Shown here piece by piece: positions 1 through 8,621 of a stretch of DNA of 33,988 nucleotides. The position numbers were made by a program, and so were the translations under genes. Below the pieces are notes generated by a model, which saw nothing but the letters and a program-made list of their open reading frames with translations, was not told the origin of the DNA and ran no database searches. The stretch is taken from NCBI GenBank assembly GCA_002787355.1, contig PCWN01000005.1, positions 24,502 to 58,489 on the forward strand, read 5' to 3'. The first letter of the stretch is position 1; every line of letters begins with the position of its first letter. Origin of the DNA: Candidatus Magasanikbacteria bacterium CG11_big_fil_rev_8_21_14_0_20_39_34 (lineage in GTDB: Bacteria > Patescibacteriota > Patescibacteriia > Magasanikbacterales > UBA922).

Positions 1-26
1 ATTTTACTCCGATGCATACTTTGATT

Positions 27-1094
27 TCATTTTTTCTTTTTTGCTACAATCTGTATCATTTCCACCAAACGATTGGCGTAACCCCATTCATTATCATACC
101 AAGCAACTACTTTTACCAAGTTTCCCCCAACCACTTTTGTCAGCGATAAGTCCACAATAGAAGAATGTGGATTCCCAATAAAATCAGTAGATACAAGTTC
201 TTCCGTAGTTGTCTCAATAAGACCCTTAAATTCTTTTTTACTCGCAGAAACAAGAGCCTCATTAATTTGTTTTTCTGTTACGGGTTTGTCAAGAAGAAAG
301 GTGAAATCGGTAAGCGAAACCGTTATGGTTGGAACACGAACAGCAAGACCGTCAAATTTTCCGGATAACTCCGGAATAACTTTTGTCACCGCAAGGGCCG
401 CACCAGTAGATGTTGGAACCATATTTTGTGCCGCCGCACGAGCCCGACGCAAATCTTTATGTGGCCCATCCTGAAGATTTTGGTCAGTGGTATAGGAATG
501 AATGGTCGTTAACATCGCTTTTTCTATACCAAACTTTTTGTGGATGACTTGTGCAACCGGAGCACTACAATTGGTCGTACAAGATGCATTGTCTACTATA
601 TTTTCATTTTTATAAATATGACAATTTATCCCTCGTACGTATGAGCTAATACTTGCATCTTTAGCAGGGGCTGAAATAATCACTTTTTTAGCACCCGCGG
701 TAAGGTGTTTTGATGCACCTATCTCATCCCGAAAAAAACCTGTGGACTCCACCACAACATCTATCTTTAATCTTTTCCACGGAAGTTTCTCTGGATCTCT
801 TTCTGCATAGGCAAAAATCTTTTTTCCGGCAACGGTGATACTTTTTTCATCACAGATCACCTTCTTTTCCCAATTTGGATATGCTGTGTCATACTTTAGA
901 AGATGTGCGAGCGTCTTTGTATCCGTCAAATCATTGATAGCGACTACTTCTATATTCTTCTTTTCCCATGCTACCTTGAATGCATGTCTTCCTATTCTTC
1001 CAAAACCATTTATTGCAACACGAATTTTTTTCATAGAGAAAATATTATTAAAATTTGAAAAGTAAAGTAAAAAAGATAATACAAAACAATGCAT
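27..1094 (-). CDS. gapA: Type I glyceraldehyde-3-phosphate dehydrogenase
   Basis: Converts glyceraldehyde-3-phosphate, NAD and phosphate to 1,3-bisphosphoglycerate, reversibly, in cytosolic glycolysis and gluconeogenesis. The Rossmann motif GFGRIGR lies just after the conserved start MKKIRVAINGF. The active site is NASCTTNCSAP, with the catalytic Cys codon at 579-581, and HSYTTDQ and WYDNEWGY follow. An Asp after the second beta strand (AINDLTD) points to NAD preference. The family start would be the ATG at 1034, giving 335 residues, the usual length. An upstream in-frame ATG at 1094 has a well-spaced GGGAGG ribosome site (1101-1106) and an extended -10 element (1132-1140). It would add 20 mostly hydrophobic residues. 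I give the longer form because the translation signals favour it; the start is uncertain, the identity is not. Confidence 0.95.
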   Translation of the reverse strand: MHCFVLSFLLYFSNFNNIFSMKKIRVAINGFGRIGRHAFKVAWEKKNIEVVAINDLTDTKTLAHLLKYDTAYPNWEKKVICDEKSITVAGKKIFAYAERDPEKLPWKRLKIDVVVESTGFFRDEIGASKHLTAGAKKVIISAPAKDASISSYVRGINCHIYKNENIVDNASCTTNCSAPVAQVIHKKFGIEKAMLTTIHSYTTDQNLQDGPHKDLRRARAAAQNMVPTSTGAALAVTKVIPELSGKFDGLAVRVPTITVSLTDFTFLLDKPVTEKQINEALVSASKKEFKGLIETTTEELVSTDFIGNPHSSIVDLSLTKVVGGNLVKVVAWYDNEWGYANRLVEMIQIVAKKKK

Positions 1095-1131
1095 TTGTTA
1101 CCTCCCTTATGCATCTCTTTGTCTGTTTAGT

Positions 1132-1140
1132 ATTATAACA
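1132..1140 (-). promoter_or_regulatory. Extended -10 promoter for gapA
   Basis: On the minus strand this reads TGTTATAAT, a perfect extended -10. No good -35 is visible because the upstream bases belong to the tsf terminator. Transcription would start near 1125, leaving a leader of about 30 nt that holds the GGGAGG ribosome site before the ATG at 1094. Confidence 0.5.
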
Positions 1141-1172
1141 AAAAAGAGACTGGTTTCCCAGCCTCTTTTTCT
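1141..1172 (-). terminator. Intrinsic terminator of rpsB-tsf
   Basis: On the minus strand AAAAAGAGGCTGG, a short GAAA loop and CCAGTCTCTTTTTT form a hairpin with one internal mismatch, followed by a T tract. It starts 9 nt beyond the tsf stop codon. Confidence 0.8.
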
Positions 1173-1181
1173 TTTTAAGTA

Positions 1182-1877
1182 TTACATTCCAGCTTGTTGC
1201 ATGACCTCTTCCACAAAGTTATCCTCTTTTTTCTCTATTCCCTCTCCTAATTCAAATCTTACAAAACGACGAACCGTGATTTTTTCACCAATTTCCGCTG
1301 TTTTTTCAGAAAGGATTTGCTCAATGGTTTTGTCCTCATCTTTGATAAATGATTGCTCAAGAAGACATACTTCGCCATAAAACTTTCCCATCTTGCCTTC
1401 AAGAATTTTTTCGATCATTTCTTCTGGCTTTCCTTCATTTTTAAGCTGATCTCTATACACCTCGCGTTCACGATCCATGAGTTCGGTAGTCACTTCTTCG
1501 CGAGATACAAACTTTGGTGCAGATGCCGCAATATGCATGGCAATATCTGAAACGAGCATTTTGAAATCATCATTTTTTGCTACAAAATCTGTCTCACAAT
1601 TTACCTCCACCAAAACACCAATTCTTCCACCGGCATGAATATAGCTTGTAACCATACCCTCTGCAGCTATTTTGTCCGCACGCTTTGCTGCTTTGGCTGC
1701 CCCCGTCTTGCGAAGCCAATCAATAGCTTTTTCCATATCCCCAGAACATTCATCCAAGGCTTTTTTACAGTCAAGCATGCCGGCTCCTGTTTTTCCACGA
1801 AGCTCAGCAATTTCTTTTGCGCTACTCATATTTTTATCTTTGTTTAAGGTATTAATGGTTTCCTCCTGGTGAGACAT
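1182..1877 (-). CDS. tsf: Translation elongation factor Ts
   Basis: Nucleotide exchange factor that recycles EF-Tu from its GDP form during elongation. The N-terminal UBA-like signature LRGKTGAGMLDCKKALDE and the core motif VEVNCETDFVAKND identify it. The family-typical start is MSSAKEIAELRGK at 1829 (215 residues), but no ribosome site precedes it. The in-frame ATG at 1877 has GAGGTG seven nt upstream, inside the gap after rpsB, so I place the start there; it adds 16 polar residues. The length is intermediate between the long E. coli form and short thermophile forms. It follows rpsB by about 30 nt in the usual rpsB-tsf operon and ends at a clear terminator. Confidence 0.95.
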   Translation of the reverse strand: MSHQEETINTLNKDKNMSSAKEIAELRGKTGAGMLDCKKALDECSGDMEKAIDWLRKTGAAKAAKRADKIAAEGMVTSYIHAGGRIGVLVEVNCETDFVAKNDDFKMLVSDIAMHIAASAPKFVSREEVTTELMDREREVYRDQLKNEGKPEEMIEKILEGKMGKFYGEVCLLEQSFIKDEDKTIEQILSEKTAEIGEKITVRRFVRFELGEGIEKKEDNFVEEVMQQAGM

Positions 1878-1907
1878 TATATCACACCTCTGCACGATTT
1901 CGAATAT

Positions 1908-2624
1908 TTAAACCTCAGTGATGGTTTTTTCTTTCTTTGCAAATTCTGCATTTCCCTCTTTTATTGCATCCCGAACCAATCCAACCATAAGTTCAATAGA
2001 TCGAACAGCATCATCATTTGCAGGAATAATATATTCTGCCTTTGCTGGATTTGCATTGGTATCTGCGATACCAACAACAGGAACTCCCGTTCTATTTGCC
2101 TCTACGACGGCTGTTTTTTCACGTTGTAGTGCTGGAATAAAGAGTGCATCTGGAAGACCATCCAAAGAGAGAAGACCTTCGAGATAATGAGACATCTTTT
2201 CAAGTTCTTTTGCAATTTGCAATTGTTCTTTTTTGGTATATTTTTCTAATTCTCCTGAGTCTCGTTGTTCCTTAAGAGATACATACTTCTTGATAAGCTT
2301 TTTGATCTCCACAAAATTGGTAAGCATTCCACCAATCCAACGATCTACGAGATATGGCATTCCACAGTCAATAGCCGCTTTTTTCACAATTTCTTTTGCC
2401 TGTGGCTTTGTGCTTACAAAGAGGATCTTTTGTCCTTTTGCAGCCTTTTCTTTCACAGCCATGAGGGTTTCCTCAAGCTTTTGCTGTGTTTTTTCAAGAT
2501 CAATGACATGAACGCCATTGCGAACCGTAAAGATATACGGCTTCATTTTTGGATGCCAACGTGAGCTTTGATGCCCAAAATGGACACCTGCCTGCAGCAT
2601 TTCGAGTACTGTTGGGTACTTCAT
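1908..2624 (-). CDS. rpsB: 30S ribosomal protein S2
   Basis: Small-subunit protein S2 at the head-body junction of the 30S subunit, needed for S1 docking where S1 exists. The start MKYPTVLEMLQAGVHFGHQ, then RWHPKMKPYIF, VDRWIGGMLTNF and the late motif GIADTNANPAKAEYIIPANDD are family hallmarks. At 238 residues it is full length. An AAAGG/AGGTGG ribosome site precedes the ATG. It is first in the rpsB-tsf operon, behind a consensus promoter and a folded 98-nt leader that ends in the ribosome site, which suggests translational feedback by S2. Confidence 0.97.
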   Translation of the reverse strand: MKYPTVLEMLQAGVHFGHQSSRWHPKMKPYIFTVRNGVHVIDLEKTQQKLEETLMAVKEKAAKGQKILFVSTKPQAKEIVKKAAIDCGMPYLVDRWIGGMLTNFVEIKKLIKKYVSLKEQRDSGELEKYTKKEQLQIAKELEKMSHYLEGLLSLDGLPDALFIPALQREKTAVVEANRTGVPVVGIADTNANPAKAEYIIPANDDAVRSIELMVGLVRDAIKEGNAEFAKKEKTITEV

Positions 2625-2722
2625 AATTTTTCCTTTTATCCACCTTTCTGCTACCTCTTCTTTATGAAAAGGAGGAAAGTTATCCTGAGTGGTCAGGGCA
2701 GAAAGTGTGTGGTAATTTAAGT
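2625..2722 (-). promoter_or_regulatory. Structured rpsB 5' leader, candidate S2 autoregulatory RNA
   Basis: The predicted transcript starts near 2722. An 8-bp stem pairs 2698-2705 with 2644-2651 (CTTTCTGC with GCAGAAAG). It encloses two hairpins: CCTGA/TCAGG at 2684-2697 and CCTC..CTTT/AAAG..GAGG at 2654-2675. The 3' strand of the outer stem runs into the AAAGGTGG ribosome site, so folding would limit ribosome access. This is the layout of a ribosomal-protein leader; binding by S2 is inferred. Confidence 0.55.
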
Positions 2723-2728
2723 GGCCTC

Positions 2729-2757
2729 ATTGTACGCGAAATTGGACAAAATGTCAA
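2729..2757 (-). promoter_or_regulatory. Sigma-70-type promoter for rpsB-tsf
   Basis: On the minus strand TTGACA (2757-2752) and TACAAT (2734-2729) are separated by 17 nt. It is divergent from the promoter at 2809-2835. Confidence 0.8.
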
Positions 2758-2808
2758 GAAAAACCCCATAAAATCGCCTATCCACAAAAATTCATAGCAA
2801 AGAGAATG

Positions 2809-2835
2809 TTGACAAACTAAAAATTGTGCTATAAT
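2809..2835 (+). promoter_or_regulatory. Promoter for the DsbA-like/pilin-domain pair
   Basis: TTGACA at 2809-2814 and an extended -10 TGCTATAAT ending at 2835, spacer 15 nt. The expected start point near 2842 lies only about 12 nt before the ATG at 2854, so the mRNA would be almost leaderless. Confidence 0.75.
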
Positions 2836-2853
2836 ATATGCAAAATCCGCATT

Positions 2854-3600
2854 ATGCCCTCAAACTATCCACAAACTACAGAACCCTCAAAAAACGGAGG
2901 TATTACCCCTATTATCTTTATTATACTCCTCATTGTAGTCCCTATATTCCTGCTTACCCTCTATTACAGTTGGCAGATAAAGCAGGGAAAGGGAGCAGAT
3001 ATAGTAAAAGAACTCCAAAATAGTCAGCTCAGTAGATCCACAAAGCTTCAAACAACCAACTCACAGAAACCAGTTTCATCCCTCAAGTCCTTTATTAAAG
3101 ACTACAGCCCTAAAAAAGGGTCCAAGGATGCAAAAGTTACCATACTTGCCTTCATAGACTTTGAATGCCCCTATTCTCAAGAAAGTTACGCCACTTTCCA
3201 AAAAGTCATTGAAAAATATGGCAAAGACACGTTTATTGTATTTAAAAATCTCCCAATAGATGAACTGCATCCAGACGCAACCACGACTGCTCTTGCAGCA
3301 AGTTGCGCAAATGAGCAAAATGCTTTTTGGGACTATTACAATCTGCTTTTCACCCTGAAAAAATTTGATAGTGCATCCCTGCTTGGGTATGCCAATAGTT
3401 TGCATTTGAATACAACAGAGTTTCAAAGCTGTATAACAAATGAAAAATACCTCCCCCAAATCCAAAATGATATCCTCGATGCCATAAACTTAGGTGTCCA
3501 GGGAACCCCTACCTATTTTGTAAATGGTATAAAAATTGAAGGGGTGTACGATCTCAATACTTGGGATAAAGTTATAATGAACGAACTTACAAAAGTATGA
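2854..3600 (+). CDS. Membrane-anchored DsbA-like thioredoxin-fold protein
   Basis: A DsbA/BdbD-type (Thioredoxin_4) extracytoplasmic protein of 248 residues. Residues 17-39 form one membrane anchor, followed by a linker and the thioredoxin fold from about residue 85. The active-site region reads FIDFECPYSQ (Cys105, Ser108), so the second Cys of the usual CxxC is Ser. The cis-Pro loop is GTPTYFVNG (Pro219). Two other Cys (151, 193) lie in the helical insertion. It may act as an isomerase, a reductase of mixed disulfides or a non-redox chaperone rather than a classic oxidase. The ATG at 2854 is chosen because it is the first after the predicted transcript start. The stop overlaps the next ATG (ATGA), next to a Cys-rich secreted protein that is a plausible client. 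Confidence 0.85.
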   Translation: MPSNYPQTTEPSKNGGITPIIFIILLIVVPIFLLTLYYSWQIKQGKGADIVKELQNSQLSRSTKLQTTNSQKPVSSLKSFIKDYSPKKGSKDAKVTILAFIDFECPYSQESYATFQKVIEKYGKDTFIVFKNLPIDELHPDATTTALAASCANEQNAFWDYYNLLFTLKKFDSASLLGYANSLHLNTTEFQSCITNEKYLPQIQNDILDAINLGVQGTPTYFVNGIKIEGVYDLNTWDKVIMNELTKV

Positions 3601-5144
3601 AAATAAAATTTTTTATTGTTCTTGTTCTTCTTACAACTTTTTTCCTACCGCATGTGGCAAATGCAAGTGTAGATCAACGTTGTTTTTCCAAAAGCCAATG
3701 TATCCAACTTCGCAAAGACATGAACCTTCCTTCTAACCAAATAGAAAATGGTTTCTATACCGGGAAGAAAGAAACGTTAGAAGCTTGTGGAGAAAAGAAT
3801 GGAAAGGGAGAGCTACTCGGATTTTGTCTTCCTGCCGGTACCGTGACAACACAAGTCACTTTTGGAGATTCCAATTCATTTCTCAATTTGGGTGAATTCA
3901 TGCAAAAAATGTACAAATATGGGATAAGTGCCGGTATCTTCTTGGCAACTGTTATGATTATCTTTGCCGGACTGCAGTGGACAGCTTCTGCCGGAAATCC
4001 TGGAGCCATATCTTCTGCCAAAAAGAAAATTTCCGGCTCACTGGTAGGTCTTATCTTTTTGCTTTTTTCTTATAGTATTCTTCATACTATAAATCCATAC
4101 CTCGTTAAACTTCGCCTTCCTCAAACATGGATGATTAACACAGCCGGGTTGGCTCCTGTATATTGTTCGGAGGTGAATACCCCTATGGCACTTGCTGTAA
4201 AACAAGAAGAAAAAAAACTTGCCAATTACAAAGTAGATGTTATTGATGCCATAAAAAATAAACGTATTAAAGAATCACCAAAGTATGAACTGGATAAAGA
4301 TCAAACGACTTGTGAAAGCGATTATTTTGTAGACGGCTCTGGTGGAGCAACCTGCACCGGAACGGTTTGTCCAGGAGGACTCTTGTGTTATAAAAAAGGA
4401 CTTGAAGTAGCACAAAAAAACTGCTATCCTGGAACCTTCGCTGGGGTTATCACAAATAAAAATCTGTCCCAAAGGTTGGGATATACTCTTGCTCAAAGTG
4501 ATGCTCACGTAGGAGCTTTTTTGGGGACAGTAACGGAATGGTGGGAGTGGCCCTGGATTGAAGAAAATAGTTACCCAATTAACCTTGCGATTGGGTGTCG
4601 AAATGGTGACTTTACCTACGCAGATAAAGACGATGTAGTTGACTATCAATATGTTGTTAATCCTGTCAGCAACAAAAGCAATGAGACACTCACCCAGTGG
4701 TACTCCATCCTCCTACCCCATGTAGAGGGAACAATAACACGAGCAGAAAATTATTGCTCCAAACGAGGAGGAGTTCGAGGCTATGCCCTGACAGTCAATA
4801 TGAATGAAACAGCTGATCCGAGTAATGAACGACATTATCTCGGAAGAGTTGGTAGAAACTCCGTTGATCTTGGAGATGATGAAGCCTTCCAAATCAATCT
4901 CGCACGAGGTTGGAATACATTTACTGACGTACTCCTTACAGAAGATGATCTAAAAAATGGAAACGTTATAGATATAGATACTTCCAAGATAGTCGATATT
5001 GATACCGCATTTTCTGCATGGGGAGAAGGAAAAGATCTTCTCTATGAAAAATATTATGGATATCTTGGATACTGTGGTAATCATGCGTGGTTCAAAAATG
5101 GAGTAGAAAAAATACTAAAATGTTTAGCAAAAACTGAAAATTAA
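3597..5144 (+). CDS. Secreted membrane protein with T4SS-pilin-like domain and large Cys-rich C-terminal region
   Basis: Residues 1-23 look like a cleavable signal peptide (VANAS site). Residues 108-127 and 148-165 are two membrane segments around the motif GNPGAISSAKKKISGSLVG. This two-helix pattern matches the small T4SS-pilin-like proteins (TrbC/VirB2-like) that are abundant in CPR genomes. Those proteins usually have little beyond the helices; here about 340 more residues follow, with many Cys (such as SEVNTP, GTVCPGGLLCY and GYCGNHAW contexts) and an acidic DIDTSKIVDIDT stretch. I do not recognise this C-terminal region. It is translationally coupled to the DsbA-like gene, which suggests disulfide-dependent folding outside the membrane. 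Function unknown: a surface or pilus-related role is inferred. Confidence 0.75.
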   Translation: MKIKFFIVLVLLTTFFLPHVANASVDQRCFSKSQCIQLRKDMNLPSNQIENGFYTGKKETLEACGEKNGKGELLGFCLPAGTVTTQVTFGDSNSFLNLGEFMQKMYKYGISAGIFLATVMIIFAGLQWTASAGNPGAISSAKKKISGSLVGLIFLLFSYSILHTINPYLVKLRLPQTWMINTAGLAPVYCSEVNTPMALAVKQEEKKLANYKVDVIDAIKNKRIKESPKYELDKDQTTCESDYFVDGSGGATCTGTVCPGGLLCYKKGLEVAQKNCYPGTFAGVITNKNLSQRLGYTLAQSDAHVGAFLGTVTEWWEWPWIEENSYPINLAIGCRNGDFTYADKDDVVDYQYVVNPVSNKSNETLTQWYSILLPHVEGTITRAENYCSKRGGVRGYALTVNMNETADPSNERHYLGRVGRNSVDLGDDEAFQINLARGWNTFTDVLLTEDDLKNGNVIDIDTSKIVDIDTAFSAWGEGKDLLYEKYYGYLGYCGNHAWFKNGVEKILKCLAKTEN

Positions 5145-5193
5145 AATTAATTCTTTTTTAGAACATATTACCTTAATTCTATTTCTGAAGATT

Positions 5194-8043
5194 ATGAGTG
5201 AATATATTGAAATCAAAAATGCCCGCGTTCACAACTTGAAAAGTGTTTCCGTAAAAATTCCAAAAAATAAACTCACGGTCGTTACAGGACTTTCCGGATC
5301 AGGAAAGTCTTCTTTAGCTTTTGACACCATCTACGCAGAAGGACAAAGAAGGTATGCTGAGAGTTTAAATGCTTATGCCAGGCAGTTCATGGAAGTTCAC
5401 GATAAGCCTGATGTAGATGAAATCAAAGGCCTCTCACCTACCATTGCTATTGATCAAAAGAATATTTCACGTAACCCACGTTCGACAGTTGGAACGACAA
5501 CTGAAATTTATGATTTCTTACGACTACTTTTTGCTCGAATTGCCAAACAGTACGATCCAGAAACAAACGAACTGGCCAAAGCATACAGTACTGGAGACAT
5601 CGTGGAAGAAGTAAGAAAATTAACACGAAAGGGGAAAATAACTATTCTTTCCCCTATACTCAAAGGAAAAATTTCTTCCAATAAATCCCTTCTTAATACG
5701 TTGGAAAAATCTGGATTCAGTACGATTCGTCTCAATGGAGTAGAACAAAAACTTGCGAATCTAAAAAATTTCAAATTTCAAAAAGAAACCAACTACGAAA
5801 TTGATATTGTTATAACAACTATTACAAATCCAAAAAAGCAAAATGTTTTTGCTTTTGTAGAAAATGCACTTGATCTTTCAAATGGATCCCTGATTGCACT
5901 GGACGAAAAATTAGGTGACGAAATTTTATTTACAACATTCCCCTTTTGTAAAGATTCAGAAAAGATATTTGAACCCATTGAGCCACGAACTTTTAGTTTT
6001 AATAGTCCACATGGTGCTTGTATTCGTTGTACGGGGCTTGGATACACACTTGATATTGATCCTACACTTATTATTCAAAATTCAAAGTTAACCATTGCAG
6101 AAGGAGCCATAACTCCCTGGAGTCGTATGGTTGCAAATCAAGCAAGCCAGATGAAACTTATTGAAGCAGTGGGGACACTTCACAACTTTTCTATACATAC
6201 CCCCGTCAAGGAACTCCCAAAAAATGCTATGGATATCATTCTCTATGGTACTGATGGATATCAATATACGGTTGAAGGAAAGAAAATGACTTTTGAAGGC
6301 GTCATCCCTATGTTGGTACAGAAACACTCTACCAGTGATTCAGAATATATAAAAAAGGAGATTGAACAATACATGCAAGAAACCATCTGTCCTGTCTGTC
6401 ATGGAAAGAGATTGAAGATGGAAGCCCTCTATGTACGGATTGGTGACTACTCCATTTCAGATCTTACTCAAATGGGTATCCAGGATATATATGATACCCT
6501 TCTCCCTATTTCTAAAATTACTCCAAAAACGCCAAAATCTGCCTTCCCTGCTCTTTTGAAAAATGTTTCCAAAGAAGAAATCCCTATTGCCGTTCCTATT
6601 GCCAAAGAAATTGTTAAAAGACTGGAAAATCTTATAAATGTTGGGCTTCACTATCTCACACTTGATCGTTCTGTGAATACGCTCTCTGGAGGAGAAATGC
6701 AACGTATTCGTCTTGCCAACCAACTCTCAACAGGACTTACCAATGTTATCTATATATTAGACGAACCGTCCATCGGTCTTCACCCCAAGGATAACGATAA
6801 ACTCATAAAAACCATAAAATCCCTGCGTGACATGGGCAATACCATTATTGTGGTTGAGCACGATGAAGCCATGATGCATGCGGCAGATTTTATCCTGGAT
6901 ATTGGACCGGGAGCCGGAGCCCTTGGTGGTGAGCTTATTGCTCAAGGGACATTAAAACAAATTATCAACAATAAAAACTCTATTACAGGACAATATCTCA
7001 ACTCAAAAGAATTTATCCCAACTCCAAAAAAATATCGAAAGGGAAATGGAAAAAAACTCACCATTCAAGGCGCTCGTTCTCATAACCTAAAAAATATTGA
7101 TGTTGATATTCCACTTGGAAAGTTTTTGGCAGTTACTGGAGTATCTGGTTCTGGAAAATCTACCCTTATAAATGGAATCCTTGCAAAATCTCTTGCCAAA
7201 CATTTTTACCGTGCAAAAGTCCAAATTGGCGAACACAAGGGAATTCAAGGGATTGAAAATATTGATAAAGTTATTGCCATCGACCAAACAGCAATTGGGA
7301 GAACACCACGCAGTAATCCTGCTACTTATACAGGGATATTTACATCCATCCGAGACCTCTTTTCAAACCAAACAGAAGCAAAAATGCGAGGCTACGATGC
7401 AGGAATGTTTTCTTTCAATGTGAAAGGTGGTGGACGATGTGAGTCTTGTTCGGGAGAAGGATATGTCTGTATTCCCATGCATTTTCTCAATGACGTTTTC
7501 ATTGAATGTAACGCCTGTGAGGGAAAACGGTATAATAAAGAAGCATTAGAAATCCATTATCGTGGAAAAAATATTGCAGATGTTCTTGATATGAGTATTG
7601 AAGAAGCATATATTTTTTTCCGAGATACCAGTACTATTGCTGACAAACTCCAAATTCTTCGCAACGTAGGCCTTGGATACATTAAATTGGGTCAACCAGC
7701 AACAACTCTTTCAGGTGGAGAAGCACAAAGAATAAAACTTGCCACAGAACTCTCCCGCAGACAAACAGGAAAGACTCTCTATATCCTGGATGAACCAACT
7801 ACAGGGCTTCACTTTGCCGATATCAAGAGGCTTCTTGAAATATTGGAACAACTTGTAGACAAAGGAAATACGGTGATTACCATAGAACATAATATGGATG
7901 TAATAAAATGTTCTGACTGGGTTATTGACCTTGGTCCCGAAGGGGGAAAAGAAGGAGGAGAATTGGTTGCAGAAGGAACACCTCGAGACATTATAAAGGT
8001 AAAAGAAAGTTATACAGGAAAATATCTTAAAAAAGTACTCTAA
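5194..8043 (+). CDS. uvrA: Excinuclease ABC subunit A
   Basis: Damage-recognition ATPase of nucleotide excision repair, which loads UvrB at lesions. Two ABC modules are complete: Walker [10 protein letters not shown] (32-40) and GVSGSGKST (about 648), signatures TLSGGEMQR (about 496) and TLSGGEAQR (about 838), Walker [12 protein letters not shown] and [11 protein letters not shown]. The C-terminal zinc module CESC...CNAC is intact, and the UvrB-binding region ([23 protein letters not shown]) is present. In the first zinc module the usual CxxC before the EPR-FSF motif is reduced to one Cys (FPFC, about residue 251), while CIRC remains. At 949 residues it is full length. It starts about 50 nt after the pilin-domain gene, with no strong promoter of its own visible, and ends at a strong bidirectional terminator. 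Confidence 0.97.
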   Translation: MSEYIEIKNARVHNLKSVSVKIPKNKLTVVTGLSGSGKSSLAFDTIYAEGQRRYAESLNAYARQFMEVHDKPDVDEIKGLSPTIAIDQKNISRNPRSTVGTTTEIYDFLRLLFARIAKQYDPETNELAKAYSTGDIVEEVRKLTRKGKITILSPILKGKISSNKSLLNTLEKSGFSTIRLNGVEQKLANLKNFKFQKETNYEIDIVITTITNPKKQNVFAFVENALDLSNGSLIALDEKLGDEILFTTFPFCKDSEKIFEPIEPRTFSFNSPHGACIRCTGLGYTLDIDPTLIIQNSKLTIAEGAITPWSRMVANQASQMKLIEAVGTLHNFSIHTPVKELPKNAMDIILYGTDGYQYTVEGKKMTFEGVIPMLVQKHSTSDSEYIKKEIEQYMQETICPVCHGKRLKMEALYVRIGDYSISDLTQMGIQDIYDTLLPISKITPKTPKSAFPALLKNVSKEEIPIAVPIAKEIVKRLENLINVGLHYLTLDRSVNTLSGGEMQRIRLANQLSTGLTNVIYILDEPSIGLHPKDNDKLIKTIKSLRDMGNTIIVVEHDEAMMHAADFILDIGPGAGALGGELIAQGTLKQIINNKNSITGQYLNSKEFIPTPKKYRKGNGKKLTIQGARSHNLKNIDVDIPLGKFLAVTGVSGSGKSTLINGILAKSLAKHFYRAKVQIGEHKGIQGIENIDKVIAIDQTAIGRTPRSNPATYTGIFTSIRDLFSNQTEAKMRGYDAGMFSFNVKGGGRCESCSGEGYVCIPMHFLNDVFIECNACEGKRYNKEALEIHYRGKNIADVLDMSIEEAYIFFRDTSTIADKLQILRNVGLGYIKLGQPATTLSGGEAQRIKLATELSRRQTGKTLYILDEPTTGLHFADIKRLLEILEQLVDKGNTVITIEHNMDVIKCSDWVIDLGPEGGKEGGELVAEGTPRDIIKVKESYTGKYLKKVL

Positions 8044-8061
8044 ACAAATAGACTATAAAAT

Positions 8062-8092
8062 AAAAAAGGACCTCTGCAGAGAGGTCCTTTTT
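8062..8092. terminator. Bidirectional terminator between uvrA and rplS
   Basis: GGACCTCT (8068-8075) and AGAGGTCC (8080-8087) form a perfect stem around GCAG. A6 precedes it and T5 follows, so it works for both convergent genes. Confidence 0.9.
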
Positions 8093-8100
8093 AAAATTTT

Positions 8101-8451
8101 TTAATTTGACTGTGTATCCATCTTTGGAGTTTTTTTCACCTCACGAAGTTTCTTCTTGTATGTGCGTAAGAAGTATGCTTTCGCTCGACGCAGACGCATC
8201 TGACGCAAAAGTTCAATCTTTGCAACAACCGGTGAATGAACAGGAAATATCTTCTCTACTCCAACACCATTTGATACCTTTCGAACAGTAAAGGTTGCTC
8301 CGGGTTCATTCCCATGTTTGGTAGCGATGATTTGTCCTTCAAAAATTTGAATACGCTCTTTTTCTTCACCCTTCTTATTTACATCCTTGATAACCTGGTG
8401 GACTTTTATAATCATCCCCGGCTTAAGATGTGATCGAATGTCTTCTGACAT
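8101..8451 (-). CDS. rplS: 50S ribosomal protein L19
   Basis: Large-subunit protein L19 near the 30S-50S interface. Recognised by [15 protein letters not shown], the [11 protein letters not shown] strand, [18 protein letters not shown] and the [14 protein letters not shown] motif near the C-terminus. Length 116 residues is normal. No ribosome site is evident; the ATG follows an A/T-rich TAAAAAT. It has its own promoter inside the 3' end of gmk and a ~135-nt structured leader, so it is probably regulated on its own rather than with gmk. Confidence 0.97.
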   Translation of the reverse strand: MSEDIRSHLKPGMIIKVHQVIKDVNKKGEEKERIQIFEGQIIATKHGNEPGATFTVRKVSNGVGVEKIFPVHSPVVAKIELLRQMRLRRAKAYFLRTYKKKLREVKKTPKMDTQSN

Positions 8452-8586
8452 ATATTTTTACACATTATGGAGAGGTTGAGTTTCAAAGTTCTCTCTTTCG
8501 AGAACCGGAACGTTCTACACGGATGGTACCGTTTTTCGCTCTGTCCCAACATCACTGAATACCGCCAATAATGGCTCTTTTAAAGT
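8452..8586 (-). promoter_or_regulatory. Structured rplS leader, candidate L19 autoregulatory RNA
   Basis: From the predicted start near 8586 the minus-strand RNA can form hairpin GCCA-TTAT-TGGC (8575-8564). A long-range helix pairs GTTGGG with CTCAAC (8550-8545 with 8480-8475). Within it are CGG-TACCAT-CCG and the six-bp hairpin GTTCTC..GAGAAC (8505-8488). L19 leaders are known in other bacteria; whether this one is homologous cannot be told by eye. Confidence 0.5.
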
Positions 8587-8592
8587 GCAGAT

Positions 8593-8621
8593 ATAATACA
8601 ATATTCTCTAATTTTTGTCAA
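8593..8621 (-). promoter_or_regulatory. Sigma-70-type promoter for rplS
   Basis: Minus strand TTGACA (8621-8616) and TATTAT (8598-8593), spacer exactly 17 nt. The -35 lies inside the last codons of gmk. Confidence 0.8.
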
